Source: Nematopogon swammerdamellus (Eukaryota; Arthropoda; Insecta; Lepidoptera; Adelidae). Taken from it: 64,000 bases of DNA. The translations under genes and the position numbers were made by a program. The stretch spans positions 21,933,596 through 21,997,595 of the forward strand of contig OX336343.1 in NCBI GenBank assembly GCA_946902875.1, written 5' to 3'. This document shows positions 39,144-49,542 of the stretch, in pieces (positions within the stretch are counted from its first letter, which is position 1; each line of letters begins with the position of its first letter). The notes under the pieces were generated by a model. The model searched no databases, had not been told where the DNA came from, and worked only from the letters and a program-made list of their open reading frames with translations.

Positions 39144-39560
39144 TATAGATTTTAATTAGATTTAACGTATGAAAAATATTATTAAACGTGTTTACATACT
39201 TGAGAGATTACTTTATGAAATAGTAATATTTAAATATGTAAATTATACAAAACAAAATATATTTTCGTTATTTTAGGAATTTATTTTGTAAAATTTTATC
39301 GAAATCTTGCCAGAAAAAAAATTCTTTTTCTTAATTCGGAAATTTAAAAAATATATGGAGGCTATCTATTTCTGTCGATATGAACGGGCATTATTTAAGA
39401 CATTATTTAGGTTTACATTTAGGGAATTATTTCAGGGAATTGAAAAAAATTGTACTTACATTGGACAACGATATTAATTTTAGAAATAAACATTTTATTA
39501 TTTTACATTAATGTGTATCTTATTTTTTCGACATCACATTTTTTTTTTATTATACATGTA
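39144..39560. other. AT-rich sequence, no gene recognised
   Basis: Mostly A/T; nothing identified. Confidence 0.4.
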
Positions 39561-39877
39561 CCGTGTGGGGCTGGTACTTTAAAAGAATAGCCCCACTGCA
39601 TCTCTCCCCGTGTATGTCGTAAAAGGCGACTAACGGATATGACTCCCTTCTTATATTGCTAGGTGGTAGGGTTCAACCCGCTCGGCTTGGTACCACCGCA
39701 ATGAAAGGTCGGTCGAAACGGCTATGTAAATAGTTTGTGTTTTCCGTCCAGTTCAGTGTAGCCGACACGACCGAAGGGAAGCACTGACGTGGCACCAAGT
39801 TCACCCGGTGTTATGGGCTGACATCAAGGATGTTGTAGGTGATGAAGCCAACTGTGTCAGTTTCCATAAAAAAAAAA
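39561..39877 (+). mobile_element. SINE A', full length
   Basis: The head (CCGTGTGGGGCTGGTACTTT, CGTAAAAGGCGACTAACGGA) joins the SINE A body at TATTGCTAGGTGGTAGGG and ends in an A9 tail. Confidence 0.92.
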
Positions 39878-39977
39878 CCCTTTCTTCTCTACTATCATAA
39901 AAGTAAACCTCTCTGTCTGTCTGTAGGTATGTCATGAAATATTATCATAACAATGCATAGATTTTACCTTATTTTAC

Positions 39978-40055
39978 TTAGCCCGGATTAGTACCACCGC
40001 GCTGAATGAAGGTCGGCCGAAGCGGCTATGAAAATACATGGCATTTTCCGTTCAG
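39978..40055 (+). mobile_element. SINE A fragment joined to RTE
   Basis: GCCCGGATTAGTACCACCGC to TTCCGTTCAGTG, cut off by the RTE piece that starts at about 40056. Confidence 0.75.
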
Positions 40056-40300
40056 TGAAGCTTAAGTGGCAGTGGGCTGGGCACGACAGCCGAAGAGACG
40101 ACGACCGTTGGAGTAACCGCGTCCTACACTGGCGGCCTTGGACAGGAAAACGAAGTGTGGGAAGACCACCCGCCAGGTGGGACGACGACATCAAGTATGT
40201 CGGCGGAAAGCAGTGGTTCCGCCGAAGGCCGGGAGGACTGGAGGGTAATTGAAGAGGTTATGTCCAGCAGTGGACGCTTACACGCTGACTGGCTGACCGG
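40056..40300 (+). pseudogene. RTE LINE 3' end
   Basis: KLKWQWAGHDSRRDDDRWSN, RPWTGKRSVGRPPARWDDDI and KYVGGKQWFR, with a small deletion shifting frame after about 40220. It ends CAGTGGACGCTTACACGCTG ACTGGCTGAC. Confidence 0.85.
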
Positions 40301-40311
40301 CGATTTTTTAT

Positions 40312-42132
40312 TTTTTATTTTTTATGTAATCCAGTATGGGTGGCTGAGTCGGAGGAGCCAAAGCACATGCTCTGTCCATCCAATATCACCTCCGAGAAGG
40401 TAGGTGCCATACCGGAAACCTCCCTGGATTATACTGGACTATACTGGACTAGAGGATAGTCCATCTGGCTATACTGGACTAGAGGAGAACACAACCGAGA
40501 CTGCTATGCGGCCATATTACATCCAGTACGATTGTATCAACCCAGTCGGCTACAATTTGAGCCTACCACCTAGTCAGGGCACAGATTACTTAATATTAGG
40601 TCCTTACCTATGAAATTGGCGTTTTATATAGAAAAATTTAAACAATTTTTTTTATGAAAAATGTTTTTTTTTTTAATCGAAGTATTGGCCATTATTATCA
40701 ATGCACTTTTGCCATTTTACTGAAAGTTCATTGATGCCTCTGCTATAGAAATCCTGGGGATGGGAATCTATTAACTCTTTAAAGGCGTTTTTCACTGCCT
40801 CATCGGATTTGAAAATTTTCCCCTGTAAAAAGTTATCCAAATTTCGAAAAAAAATGGAAACCAGTTGGAGCAAGGTCTGGTGAATATGGTGGGTGACGGA
40901 GAGTTTGCAGTCGTAACCGTAGTTTTGAGACGGTCCGTGGTGCGGTGTGCGGGCGAGCTTTGTCGTGAAGAAGGAGTGGACGTCGTGGAAGGCTGTAGAG
41001 AGCAATTGGCAAGTCTCGGTTGTTTGACAGCGAGCTTATCCATCATTATTTTCAATTCTTCCCAGTACACATCTGCAGTAATTGTTGCGCCAGTTATCAA
41101 GAAGCTGTAATGAATAATGCCGGCACAGGTCCACCATACACTGACAAGCAACTTCTTTTGACTCAATTTGCGTTTGGGACATGGTTTGGCTGCCTCCCCT
41201 GTGTCTAACCAGTGTGACGGACGTTTTCTATTGTCATCCAGGATCCACTTTTCATCACAAGTGGCAATCCGATTCAGAATCCTCTCATTTCTGTGCCTAC
41301 TCAACAAGTTAAGAAAAACTTCGACGCGATTTTGTTGTTGTTGTTCAGTGAATTCATACGGTACCCACTTTCCGAGCTTTTTTATCTTTCCAATTTGACG
41401 TAAATGAATCAGTATCGTTTTATCTCTTACATTGAAGGCTGCTGCTAATTCCGACGTGGTTTGTTATGAATTTGCTTCAACTATGGCTTTCAATTCATCG
41501 TTATCGACTTTCGTCTCCGGTCGGTCATGGGGCTCATCATTGAGATGAAAATTTCCAGAACGGAAGCGATCAAACCAAAAACGCAAAGTGCGTTCACTTG
41601 CGGTACCTGGTCCATACACATCGGTGATATTGCATGCTGTCTGTGCTGCGTTGGTGCCGCGACGGAATTCATATTCGAAAATAACACGCGATTTAAATTT
41701 TTCCATGGTCACAGAATCAGCGATGTAAAAAAAAACCGAACGGTGGGAAAACAAACGAACAACTGATTTTGAAAAAAGAATAATTGTTTTTTGTAACAGA
41801 AAATATTTGAATTTGGAATTCCTACGCAAAAAAAAAGTTAGCCACGTTCAAAGTGGCCAGTTTGTAGAAACGCCAATTTCATAGGTAAGGACCTAATAGT
41901 TACTTCGTCAGGGTCTTACAGTTACTTGTCATTACTTAATAGTTACTTAGTCAGGGGCAAGGGAACGGACCTACAGTTTTACATTGATTCTGAACGGTGA
42001 AGCAGCAGGTGTAGGTATGCCCATAAATTTGTTCGTCAGAAAAAACTTATAGGTACACGCCGACCGGATTCGAACCTCGGACCTCTCGCATGAGAAGCCG
42101 ATGCCCAAACCACACGGCCACCCGCTGCTGTT
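40312..42132 (-). mobile_element. SINE B, full length, split by a mariner
   Basis: Antisense 3' end (TATGTAATCCAGTATGGGTG) to GAGCCTACCACCTAGTCAGG (40312-40595). It continues beyond the mariner (41897-42132) with CAGGGGCAAGGGAACGGACC and the full tRNA-like head (CCGGATTCGAACCTCGGACC ... CACGGCCACCCGC). A short local expansion (TAGTTACTTAGTCAGG) sits beside the insertion. A third SINE B fragment follows at 42184-42230. Confidence 0.9.
40596..41896 (-). mobile_element. Full-length mariner with a broken transposase
   Basis: Length 1301 bp with near-perfect terminal repeats TTAGGTCCTTACCTATGAAA and its complement, and TA on both sides (40594-40595, 41897-41898). Minus-strand transposase pieces, in order: MEKFKSRVIFEYEFRRGTNA ... 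SERTLRFWFDRFRSGNFHLN (helix-turn-helix, 41710-41464); ERILNRIATCDEKWI (first catalytic Asp) with GTAAKP-like and KLLVSVWW blocks (41307-41000); and KIFKSDEAVKNAFKELIDSH ... KWQKCIDNNGQYFD at the C-terminus. A stop at 41464 and at least one frameshift near 41000 disrupt it. Not functional, but a young insertion by its intact ends. Confidence 0.93.
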
Positions 42133-42230
42133 GCAGCAGCGTCTGCCCGGAACACGGCCGAGTAGCAAGTACTTATCAACCAAATCGGCTACAATTTGAG
42201 CCTACCGCCTAGTAAGGGGCAAGGGAAGGG

Positions 42231-42800
42231 GCATATACGATAAACACGAACGAATCAAATCATACGCCATAAAGACGTAGTTACACAACGCGTTGCAGTT
42301 ATTGTCCCATCAGCATGCGATGTGCGCATGAGCCGTTCGAAACACTGTCGTAACGTGACCCTAACACACTTACTGACATGTCGCTTGACCTAGGGTGCGT
42401 GATGCGAATCCTTAAGAGTATCTGCCATACTAACTAATCGAACTATTGTTTCAAAACCATTTGGCTGGGGGTAAACAATAATTGTTATAATATTATATAT
42501 TATAATATTATATATATAGTTTATGTTAGTACTAAGCACGTACTCGCTTATCTTTTTCAGTTTACGCCTACAATTAAATATTTATTTATTCTGCACTAGT
42601 GTCATCCAAACTCACAGTGATTCACGAGAAACATCATTTCGGAGAAACCGATTTTTGGTATTGCCGGGTCTTAATATCGTATGTGTTCCTGCAGAGACAC
42701 AGCTCTTGAGTACAAAAGTAATTGAGTACAAACTAATTATATTAAATAATATAACTATTATTTATTTTTAATTAGAAAAATGCAAATCGAAAATCAGTGG
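42231..42800. other. No gene recognised; AT microsatellite
   Basis: A TATAATATTATATATTATAA tract at 42488-42520. The 82-residue open frame 42523-42771 lacks motifs. Confidence 0.4.
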
Positions 42801-42810
42801 AAAAATACAT

Positions 42811-42874
42811 CCCGACCAGGATTCGAACCTGTGTCTCTGGGTTGAGCTGCCAACGCGATAACCAACTACGCAAA
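42811..42874 (-). repeat. tRNA-like sequence, left of an inverted pair
   Basis: Antisense B box (CCAGGATTCGAACCTG) and A-box region (GCGATAACCAACTACGC). It is about 85% identical to the complement of 42935-43008. The missing acceptor 5' side makes a functional tRNA unlikely. Confidence 0.7.
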
Positions 42875-42934
42875 AATTATGCGACATCATGCAGGAAGGT
42901 GCAATAAGATCGAAAATTTGGAGATGATACGCCA

Positions 42935-43008
42935 CGGCCCGGTTGCGTAGTTGGTTATCGCGTCGACAGCTCAAGCCAGAGACCCAGGTTCGAATCCTGG
43001 TCGGCCAC
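42935..43008 (+). repeat. tRNA-like sequence, right of an inverted pair
   Basis: GTTGCGTAGTTGGTTATCGC (D arm with GCG/CGC stem) and CCCAGGTTCGAATCCTGGTC (perfect 5-bp T stem). The anticodon arm does not pair and the acceptor stem matches at only about four positions, so it is a SINE-type tRNA relic rather than a tRNA gene. Confidence 0.7.
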
Positions 43009-43075
43009 TCACAATTTCCCGCGCATGCTTCACGTTTCGGCTCGCATCAAGCCCTCGTCAGCTAGTCTGCGGTGA

Positions 43076-43870
43076 CTAGGACGCGGGGAAACCACCAGTC
43101 CCGCTCTCGACCTCCCTCTCTCTACCTATCCATATTTTGTAGGATGCTTCCAGTGACGTTTTCGAAGCTCTCTCCATATATGAGCTTAGCGTCGATCTTG
43201 GCAGCCCTAGATTCTTGAAGAGACTGTAGAGCGACTTCGCTGGTAGTCCTCTTGCTCCGACTTCCACAGCGAAGAGATCAGTCTTGAATCCGTTTCTCAC
43301 AATCCGGTCTACTAAGTTGCAGTACTTGTTAAGTTTGATGTTGTGGTCCTTCGGTATGTTACTTTACCATGGAACTGTAAGTTCAATAAGTACTACATGC
43401 TTTGTCGCTTTTGAGAATATGAGTATATTCTATCTTAATGCTGTGGTACAGATTTCCGAAGGTATTTGGTAATGCTTCTCATGTGTGTCCATCAACAATT
43501 CCCAATCCTCTGCTGCTCCCAAAATTGAAGAAGGTTTAGTCCTATCTTTGGACAGCTTATTGGCTCCAGGTTTCACAAAGTTGACCTTCTGGAAGCCGCT
43601 ACTGGTTTGCCCTTTCCTGGTCCGTGCAATTGACAGGTTGATGGCCTCTCTGATGATTTGGAGGAATTTATCATGGCGATAGGAATACTGGCCTCGCTCA
43701 AGTAGTATTTTGCATCCGCATAACAAATGTTTGGCCGTGCCTACTAACTCCTTACATGACGGGCATAGTCTATTTGTAGATTTCCCCCATCTAACTAGGT
43801 TACTCGGGTCGGGGAGAGTAAGCTGGAATGCATTTAAGTAGAACTTAAGCAGCTCAGGGGAGCAGTTGTA
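43076..43870 (-). pseudogene. LINE with restriction-like endonuclease, C-terminal remnant
   Basis: Antisense frames show a zinc-knuckle-like CPSCKE...TAKHLLCGC, then LLERGQYSYRHDKFLQIIRE, then YQIPSEICTTALRPD-type sequence leading to a PD...E-T motif region. The end is NGFKTDLFAVEVGARGLPAK, LPRSTLSSYMERASKTSLEA and SYKIWI. This CCHC plus PD-(D/E)XK order is the C-terminal end of LINEs that carry a restriction-like endonuclease (R2/R4/Hero type). It is split by a frameshift near 43400. Clade is not certain. Confidence 0.65.
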
Positions 43871-44477
43871 TATTTAACAATTTTCCGTAATAAAACCACT
43901 TTTCCTACAATTCCTTTGTTTCCTACTTTCTTGTCTTGTACTGTACTTCTTTCAATTGTGTGCTATAAAGAGTTTCTATTCTATTTTATTCTTTCTTTAT
44001 TCTTTCTTTATTCTTCTATTATATCTTTGTAAGGGATAAGTCCGCCTTTGCACCTTACGTAAATGTTCTAATGTGCTTGTTAATGTTGAGTGTTTCTTGG
44101 AGCAATAAAGCATTTTCGATTCTATTCTATTCCCTTCGACATTTTATTCTATAGCATATTTTCTGTAAAGAAAGGTTTAAGAATCGAATAGGTAATTAAA
44201 TAGAATAAGAATAAGAAACATTTATTGTTCCCTTCAGCATAACATTGCAACAAAACACACTTAGAACATTAGAATCAAGTATAGGGGAAGAGAACAAAAC
44301 TGAATCTAATGAAGATTTCACTAGATTCAGCGCTGTCTAGCCCTTCATACACAATTAATGCGCGCTAGCTTTATTTTTTTATTTGTTAGACGTGAATGTA
44401 ACTTCATCTGCTATCCTACTGAGCTAAAAACAAGAACATATGCTTGTTAATTTTTCTGCAGGTTTACAGTGCATTAT
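43871..44477. other. LINE-tail-like low-complexity sequence
   Basis: TCTATTCTATTTTATTC and CTTTATTCTTTCTTTATTC runs (43975-44015), GGGATAAGTCCGCCTTTGCA, and AATAAAGCATTTTCGATTC (44104). These are phrases typical of insect LINE 3' UTRs. No gene. Confidence 0.5.
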
Positions 44478-45255
44478 TAGTTTCCGTACCGTACGGGTAA
44501 GGAATCCTTTTACTAATCTATGCCGTTCGTCTGTCCGTCCATCCTACCAGGCTGTATCGTTTGAATCGTAAACGTAGCCGCTTGAAATTTTCACAGCATA
44601 TGTGTTATTATTTTTAATTCATTTATTTGCACGTTCCTTTTTATATAAATTTTACATTTTTTTAAATTAAAACCTAAAATTAATATAAAAATAAACGGAG
44701 TTTCCACCACCGGCGGCGGCGGGGCGAACCCAAGCTACCGATGGTCGGGCCCTAGGGAGAGAAACCTCCGGACGATGCGTGCAGTGTCGAGCAGGGCTGC
44801 CTTCTGGATCTGCCCCTTGACCCAACCACTCAGCGAGAGCCTCTCAAGGTGATCGTCGAGGCTCTTTACTATCAGCCCATGCGCCGAAACGACTATGGGC
44901 ACAACGATCGTCGAGTCGGCGGACCACATTTTGGTAACCTCGTGCTGCAGATCCCGATACTTTAACATCTTCTCTGCTTCCTTACTGACGAGGCTATCAT
45001 CATGCGGCGCATCATTATAGCGGATAATTTAACAAATAATAAAATTAAAAGTTAGGTAGGTCCCCATACAAAAACGTCTTTTTGCTCTATCGTAATAACA
45101 GTAGTATATACAAGTGGGATTGCGTGTGAAACTTGGTGTGATTACAGCGCAAACTCTAAAGTAAAACAACACATAATAAAAACAGGCAAATTACGTAGTG
45201 GTACGGAACAATTGGTGCGCGAATACGACACGGGCTTGGCCAGTTTTTTGTTTTT
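44478..45255 (-). repeat. Interspersed repeat G, split by a LINE fragment
   Basis: AGTTTCCGTACCGTACGGGT to ATTTTCACAGCATATGTGTT (44478-44610) and GGTCCCCATACAAAAACGTC to ACGACACGGGCTTGGCCAG (45057-45244) flank the LINE piece. Confidence 0.7.
44735..45010 (-). pseudogene. R4/Dong-like LINE C-terminal fragment
   Basis: Reads DDSLVSKEAEKMLKYRDLQH EVTKMW, VVPIVVSAHGLIVKSLDDHL and QIQKAALLDTARIVRRFLSL to a stop. The 'KExEKxxKYxDLxxExxxMW ... VVPVVI' block is the familiar extreme C-terminus of restriction-like-endonuclease LINE proteins. Only about 90 residues remain. Confidence 0.65.
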
Positions 45256-45284
45256 TTTTTTTTTGCCTGAAAAGCACTTCGATT

Positions 45285-45435
45285 TACACCAGATTTCGAA
45301 CCCAGGGCATCGTCTTCAGGCCAAGACCCGCCCCTTATCGGTCGTCAACCCTCGCTGTGATGAAGGTATCGGCTATTATATTCTGAGATGTTTATAGATC
45401 GCTCCGATCCGATTGAGCTACGCACCGAGATCATC
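45285..45435 (-). repeat. tRNA-derived SINE piece with a split promoter
   Basis: On the minus strand TGCGTAGCTCAATCGGATCG (A box) and CCTGGGTTCGAAATCTGG (B box) lie about 110 bases apart, farther than in a tRNA, so an insertion separates them. Confidence 0.5.
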
Positions 45436-45855
45436 GTTCGGAGCGAGGTCGCCTAACTGTACCTCGGATGCCGCCATCCCGCCTTATGCAAGAGTTGCCA
45501 GGGACTAGTCTCCTTGCGACTTCGCTGCTGGTAACATTACGTCACTAGCTATACTGTCTCCGAGTCCTTGACCGGAGGACATGCATGGCATCCAAGTAAT
45601 TAAAAATAAAGTTTCCGCGTTCGAATTTTAAACGGATGGAAATCATTGTGTGGTGTTTCAAAGCAAATATTCAATGTTCTAAGTTTGAACGAATGAGAAG
45701 TTTGGAAGTGTTCCAAATTTAAAAAAGTTCTGTCAAAAGTTGGAGAATGTTGTAAGTGATAGTGAGGGGCAAAGATGATTTTTTTCAGGTAACGAATTTG
45801 ATTTCTTTGAATATCATGATGACCTTGTGCTTTTGGCAATTTGTTATAATTCTTA
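45436..45855. other. No gene recognised
   Basis: A minus-strand frame of 112 residues (45600-45938) has imperfect internal repeats (FKLRTLNICFETPHN / FKIRTRKLYF) but no known motif. Confidence 0.35.
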
Positions 45856-45859
45856 AGAT

Positions 45860-46335
45860 AACATACATACTCACCACACGCTGCTGTATCCCGAAAATCG
45901 GGATAAGTAAAATAATCGGTGTTGTGCTGCAAGGACACTTGTAAACCCTAACTTTTCACAATTTGTTCTATCATTTGTAAATCCAAATGTTCTTCTTTTC
46001 CTACAGATGAAGTATTTCGTGTTTTTAGTGTGTCTTATGTAGTTATGTGCGAGTGATTGTTAAATGATTTTAAGTGGTGATAGTTGACTTTATTTTGCAA
46101 TGTTGTATACTTACGTGTGTTGGGACCAGCGGAAGTTCAGCGCTGCGGCGCTCTCATCGCGAGGGAGCAGCAGCATACAAGCTGAGCTGGCTCCCTTTTC
46201 CTCCTAGCCCTTGTGTATAATGTACCTACTGTGTTACTGATGTGAAGAGGAAATAAACGCTATTCTATTCTATTCTATTCTTCTATTCTAAATTACTTCA
46301 CAACACCGTCCACCACGTTTAGCAAAATATTATAT
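45860..46335 (+). repeat. Repeat family E, split by a LINE 3' end
   Basis: ACATACATACTCACCACACG and CGGTGTTGTGCTGCAAGGAC (45860-45945) continue at 46290 with ACTTCACAACACCGTCCACC ACGTTTAGC. Between them is a LINE 3' UTR (TGGGACCAGCGGAAGTTCAG, GAGGAAATAAACGC) ending in (TATTC)n. Confidence 0.75.
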
Positions 46336-46604
46336 GCGAAATAAATAATAAAACTTTTAATATAGTTTGTGAATTTATGTATTATAGGTACATAAAATGC
46401 AATATGGTTTTAGAAGTATACAGAGTGATTTCATTAAACTATTTTATAATAATAAAATAAAAAGAAAGTGAAATAAAAAATCGTAGAACAAAGGCTGTTC
46501 AGTTTCAGGTTTAAAGTCACCTCCTTCCACTAACTATAGTATTATGGGTACTACCACCTATTATGGCTGCATACAAGATAACATTCCGCTGTTTCGGAGA
46601 TATG
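46336..46604. other. AT-rich sequence, no gene recognised
   Basis: Nothing identified. Confidence 0.4.
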
Positions 46605-46769
46605 TATGTATGGATATATTCTTTATTGAACACCAATTTATACAAATTAGGCACAATGGGCGAGCTTAATGCCGTGAGGCATTCTATTTTAACTAAAATT
46701 TGGGATGTGGGTGGGGAGAAGTATATTGCAGGCGAACAAGAAAATATGATAAACTACAAACGAATACAT
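46605..46769 (-). mobile_element. LINE 3'-end repeat H
   Basis: ATTCTTTATTGAACACCAAT, GGGCGAGCTTAATGCCGTGA and TTGGGATGTGGGTGGGGAG, like 15077 and 58912. It joins directly to RTE sequence at about 46770. Confidence 0.65.
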
Positions 46770-46922
46770 GCCGTGAACAAGAAAACGGAGTGTGGAAATA
46801 CCACCCGCCAGGTGGGACGATGACATCAAATGCGTCGGTGGAAAGCAGTGAATCCGTACCGCTGAAGTGGTGGGAGGACTGAAGGGGAGAGGCGTATGTC
46901 CAACATTGAACGCTTACACGCT
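46770..46922 (+). pseudogene. RTE LINE 3' end, short degraded copy
   Basis: CAAGAAAACGGAGTGTGGAA, CACCCGCCAGGTGGGACGAT to CGAACGCTTACACGCTT-like sequence. It is head-to-tail with the next copy. Confidence 0.8.
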
Positions 46923-47273
46923 TGGAGCGAGCCATGCTGGGAATATAGCAACGTGATATGGTGCGTAACGAGGCAATCCGCCAACGCACCAAAGTAGTCG
47001 ATATTGGACACCGGGTGGCTAAGCTCAAGTGGCAGTGTACTGGGCACGTTAGCCGAAGAGACGATGACCGTTTGAGTAACCGTGTCGTACACTGGCGGCC
47101 GTGGACAGGAAAACGGAGTGTGGGAAGACCACCCACCAGGTGGGACGACGACATCAAATACGTCGGCGGAAAGCAGTGGTTCCGTATCGCTGAAGGCCGG
47201 GAGGACTGGAGGAAAATTGGAGAGGCATATGTCCAGCAGTGGACGCTTACACGCTGACTGACTGACAGACTGC
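46923..47273 (+). pseudogene. RTE LINE 3' end, longer copy
   Basis: Encodes MVRNEAIRQRTKVVDIGHRV AKLKWQC to EAYVQQWTLTR and stop, ending GCTGACTGACTGACAGACTG. It starts SEPCWEYSN-like, a few residues further upstream than the 24817 copy. Confidence 0.88.
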
Positions 47274-47405
47274 AACCCGAAAAGAAAGCGTGTAGATATC
47301 TTGTTTGGGCCCGTAGGATTTGCCCCGTGCTCGCTGACCTTGCATGGGGCCTTAATAACTGATCAGTGATCAGTGATCAGGATCACCCAGTAATACCGCG
47401 TCTAA

Positions 47406-48157
47406 AGCTGGCTTCCCACGGTGCGTGATATTGCAGACGGATTCGGACCAGCCCGCACGACGACGTACCATGGGAAGAGTGCGTCTGTGAAAGGGCGGAC
47501 GTCCGTAGCGGTGCGCCACCGTGACAAATTGTTGTTTATTGTTTATTTAGCATCTATTGGTAGTACACTGCGCTCAGATTTGTCATATTAACATTGTAAC
47601 ATTCCGCCAGTTCGATTATCACAGCGAAGAAGAACTGACAAGAAACTTCACTGGAAAAAATTTCAATGTGCACTTAGTCTACTTCACAAAAATGCCTAGA
47701 CACGCGTGTGCTGATTTATGAAAGATGCACCAATTCATGACAAAGTGAAAAAAAATTAATATTAAATTGTATTTAGTTATATACCCGCGTGTGGTGGCGT
47801 GCCTTGGGAGAGGCCTATGTCCAGCAGTGGACCGATACAGGCTGATGATGAAGTTATATACCCACCAAATTGCCACATGAAGCAGGCCACTCTCCAAAAA
47901 CAGCGCCCGTTCACGAGCACCACACGTGGGCCAACCATCGTCTCCCTCATCCATATTATAGGGTGGGAAACGACCCGGCCCAAGTGACCGAACAATGACA
48001 ACATGCGCGGTGCGTGGCTATCCATGGTCGTCGGCCGTGCGTGATGATCCGCAGAATCATGCACCGTTGGAAGAGCCTTAGTGCGCAATGCATGCCGGTC
48101 CGTGGTCGTCGGCCGTGCGTTGTAATCCGCAGAATCACGCACCGTGGGAAGCCAGCT
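47406..48157. mobile_element. Non-autonomous TIR element with TAA duplication
   Basis: Termini AGCTGGCTTCCCACGGTGCG and the complement CGCACCGTGGGAAGCCAGCT, with TAA on both sides (47403-47405, 48158-48160). A TAA 3-bp duplication fits a PIF/Harbinger-like (or ISL2EU-like) non-autonomous element. Internally, the terminal motif recurs (CGCAGAATCATGCACCGTTG GAAGAGCC at 48050) and another RTE-type 3' end is nested at 47800-47850. No transposase. Confidence 0.75.
47800..47850 (+). mobile_element. RTE-type 3' terminus, second subfamily
   Basis: GAGAGGCCTATGTCCAGCAG TGGACCGATACAGGCTGATG ATGA, the usual (GAT)n-ending RTE 3' end of lepidopterans, distinct from the (CTGA)n-ending copies. Confidence 0.65.
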
Positions 48158-48160
48158 TAA

Positions 48161-48404
48161 CTCGATGCAAAAAACACCGAACGCCCACAGCAACAGACTT
48201 GTGTTGGATCTCAACTCAACGTCGATGACTCCGAAATGGACAAATTGATCGATGGTCAGCGGAGCGTAACGGACAGTTTCATCATCCGACATCTGTTAGG
48301 AAACTGATTACTCTGCGCCGCCAGCGCAACGGCACCCGGAGATGCGGATTTTTTTGATCTGTTTTTGGTGAGGTCGTTTACATTATGATTCAGATATGTT
48401 GAGA
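48161..48404. other. No gene recognised
   Basis: The 171-residue minus frame (48292-47777) starts here, but most of it is antisense of the TIR element. Its first 45 residues have no known motif. Confidence 0.35.
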
Positions 48405-48795
48405 AAAACCGGCCAAGTACGAGTTGCACTCGCGCACCGAGGGCTCCGTACCGCCACTATAATCACTGTTTGCACTATAATCGTACGAAGTTTGATGCTT
48501 GTATGTATTACCGTTTTTTACGATGCAGCAAAAACAAACAAAAAAACTTTTAAAAGAAAAAATATCTCTTGTAGCCACCCTCCCTCCCCCCCCCCTTTAC
48601 ATTTCCACTTTTTGTTTTCTTATTTATTAGCTAGGATATCCACCATAATAAATAACATATGTTCTGTGAAATTTTCAATAGGCTACCTATTACGGTTCAA
48701 AAGATACATACACAGCCCTTTAAAAGTAGGACAGACGGACGGAGAGACGGCGTAGGCTTATTGATATTGTTCCGTACGAACACGGAACCCTAAAA
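48405..48795 (+). repeat. Interspersed repeat G, full length
   Basis: ACCGGCCAAGTACGAGTTGC to CACGGAACCCTAAAAAAACG, about 390 bp, with GGACAGACGGACGGAGAGAC near the 3' end. The ORFs across it are not genes. Confidence 0.75.
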
Positions 48796-48804
48796 AAACG
48801 TGAA

Positions 48805-48876
48805 ACGTGTAGCTTGTCGGAGCGGTCTTGGAGTCGGACTCATGACCTCAAAGACCGTATTTCGAATCGATGTGGA
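48805..48876 (+). repeat. tRNA-like sequence, left of a second inverted pair
   Basis: GTGTAGCTTGTCGGAGCGGT and CCGTATTTCGAATCGATGT. The A-box and B-box spacing is tRNA-like, but the T stem is degraded. Confidence 0.55.
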
Positions 48877-48940
48877 ACTGATCATTTTCAATCAGAAAAG
48901 ATAATCAATCGAATTTGTTCAATCAGAAAAACAAATTAGT

Positions 48941-49012
48941 GCACGTCCTCGGTCGGATTTGAACCTCGAACCTTGAGGGTCCGCCGCTGAGACTACTCCG
49001 ACCAGCACCAGC
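48941..49012 (-). repeat. tRNA-like sequence, right of a second inverted pair
   Basis: Complement reads GCTGGTCGGAGTAGTCTCAG and CGAGGTTCAAATCCGACCGA. It is about 65 bp from its inverted partner, with AATCAGAAAA repeats between. Confidence 0.55.
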
Positions 49013-49154
49013 CAACCGCAGTGTGCTTTAGGGTTGATTGGCCCTGACGTTGTGCTCGTGAACGGGTGCTGTTTGCGAAGACTGGCCTGTTCCAATTGGA
49101 TCCAACATGTTACATGAAGAGTTTACACTTAATGGAAAAAAAAATGGAAAAGAT

Positions 49155-49390
49155 AATTTTTAGGTTTCCGTATCCTGTACGGAAGCCTATTACTAAGCCT
49201 CCGCCGTCTGTATGTCCGTCCGTCCGTCCTTCCGTCCGTCTGTCCGAGGGCTGTACCTCTTGAACCGCCCGTTGAAATTTTCACAGAATATGTGTTACTA
49301 TGGCGCATATAACAACAAATAAGAAAATAAGAAAATGTTAAAAATTAAGGGGGGCCCCCATACAAGAAACGTACAATAAAATAGATTAGT
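49155..49390 (-). repeat. Interspersed repeat G, partial
   Basis: TTTTTAGGTTTCCGTATCCT GTACGG, CCGTCCGTCCGTCC and CCCCCATACAAGAAACG. Confidence 0.7.
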
Positions 49391-49542
49391 CACACTATTG
49401 AATAATAGATGGCGCCACAGACTTTTATACATTGCAATGTTGAAAGACAAAAGATAGGCGGATAATAGCGGATAGATGTTCTTGATATTTACTTTTTCGA
49501 AATTCGAAATTTGAACAGACACATCTATTAGTCAGCATCATT

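Noticed and set aside
42935..43008. Functional tRNA gene
   Set aside because: Good D and T arms, but the anticodon arm and most of the acceptor stem do not pair.
45600..45938. 112-residue minus-strand ORF with weak internal repeats
   Set aside because: It runs into repeat family E and has no recognisable domain or coding-like composition.
47777..48292. 171-residue minus-strand protein
   Set aside because: Most of it is antisense to a TIR element and an RTE tail, with internal repeats matching the terminal motif.
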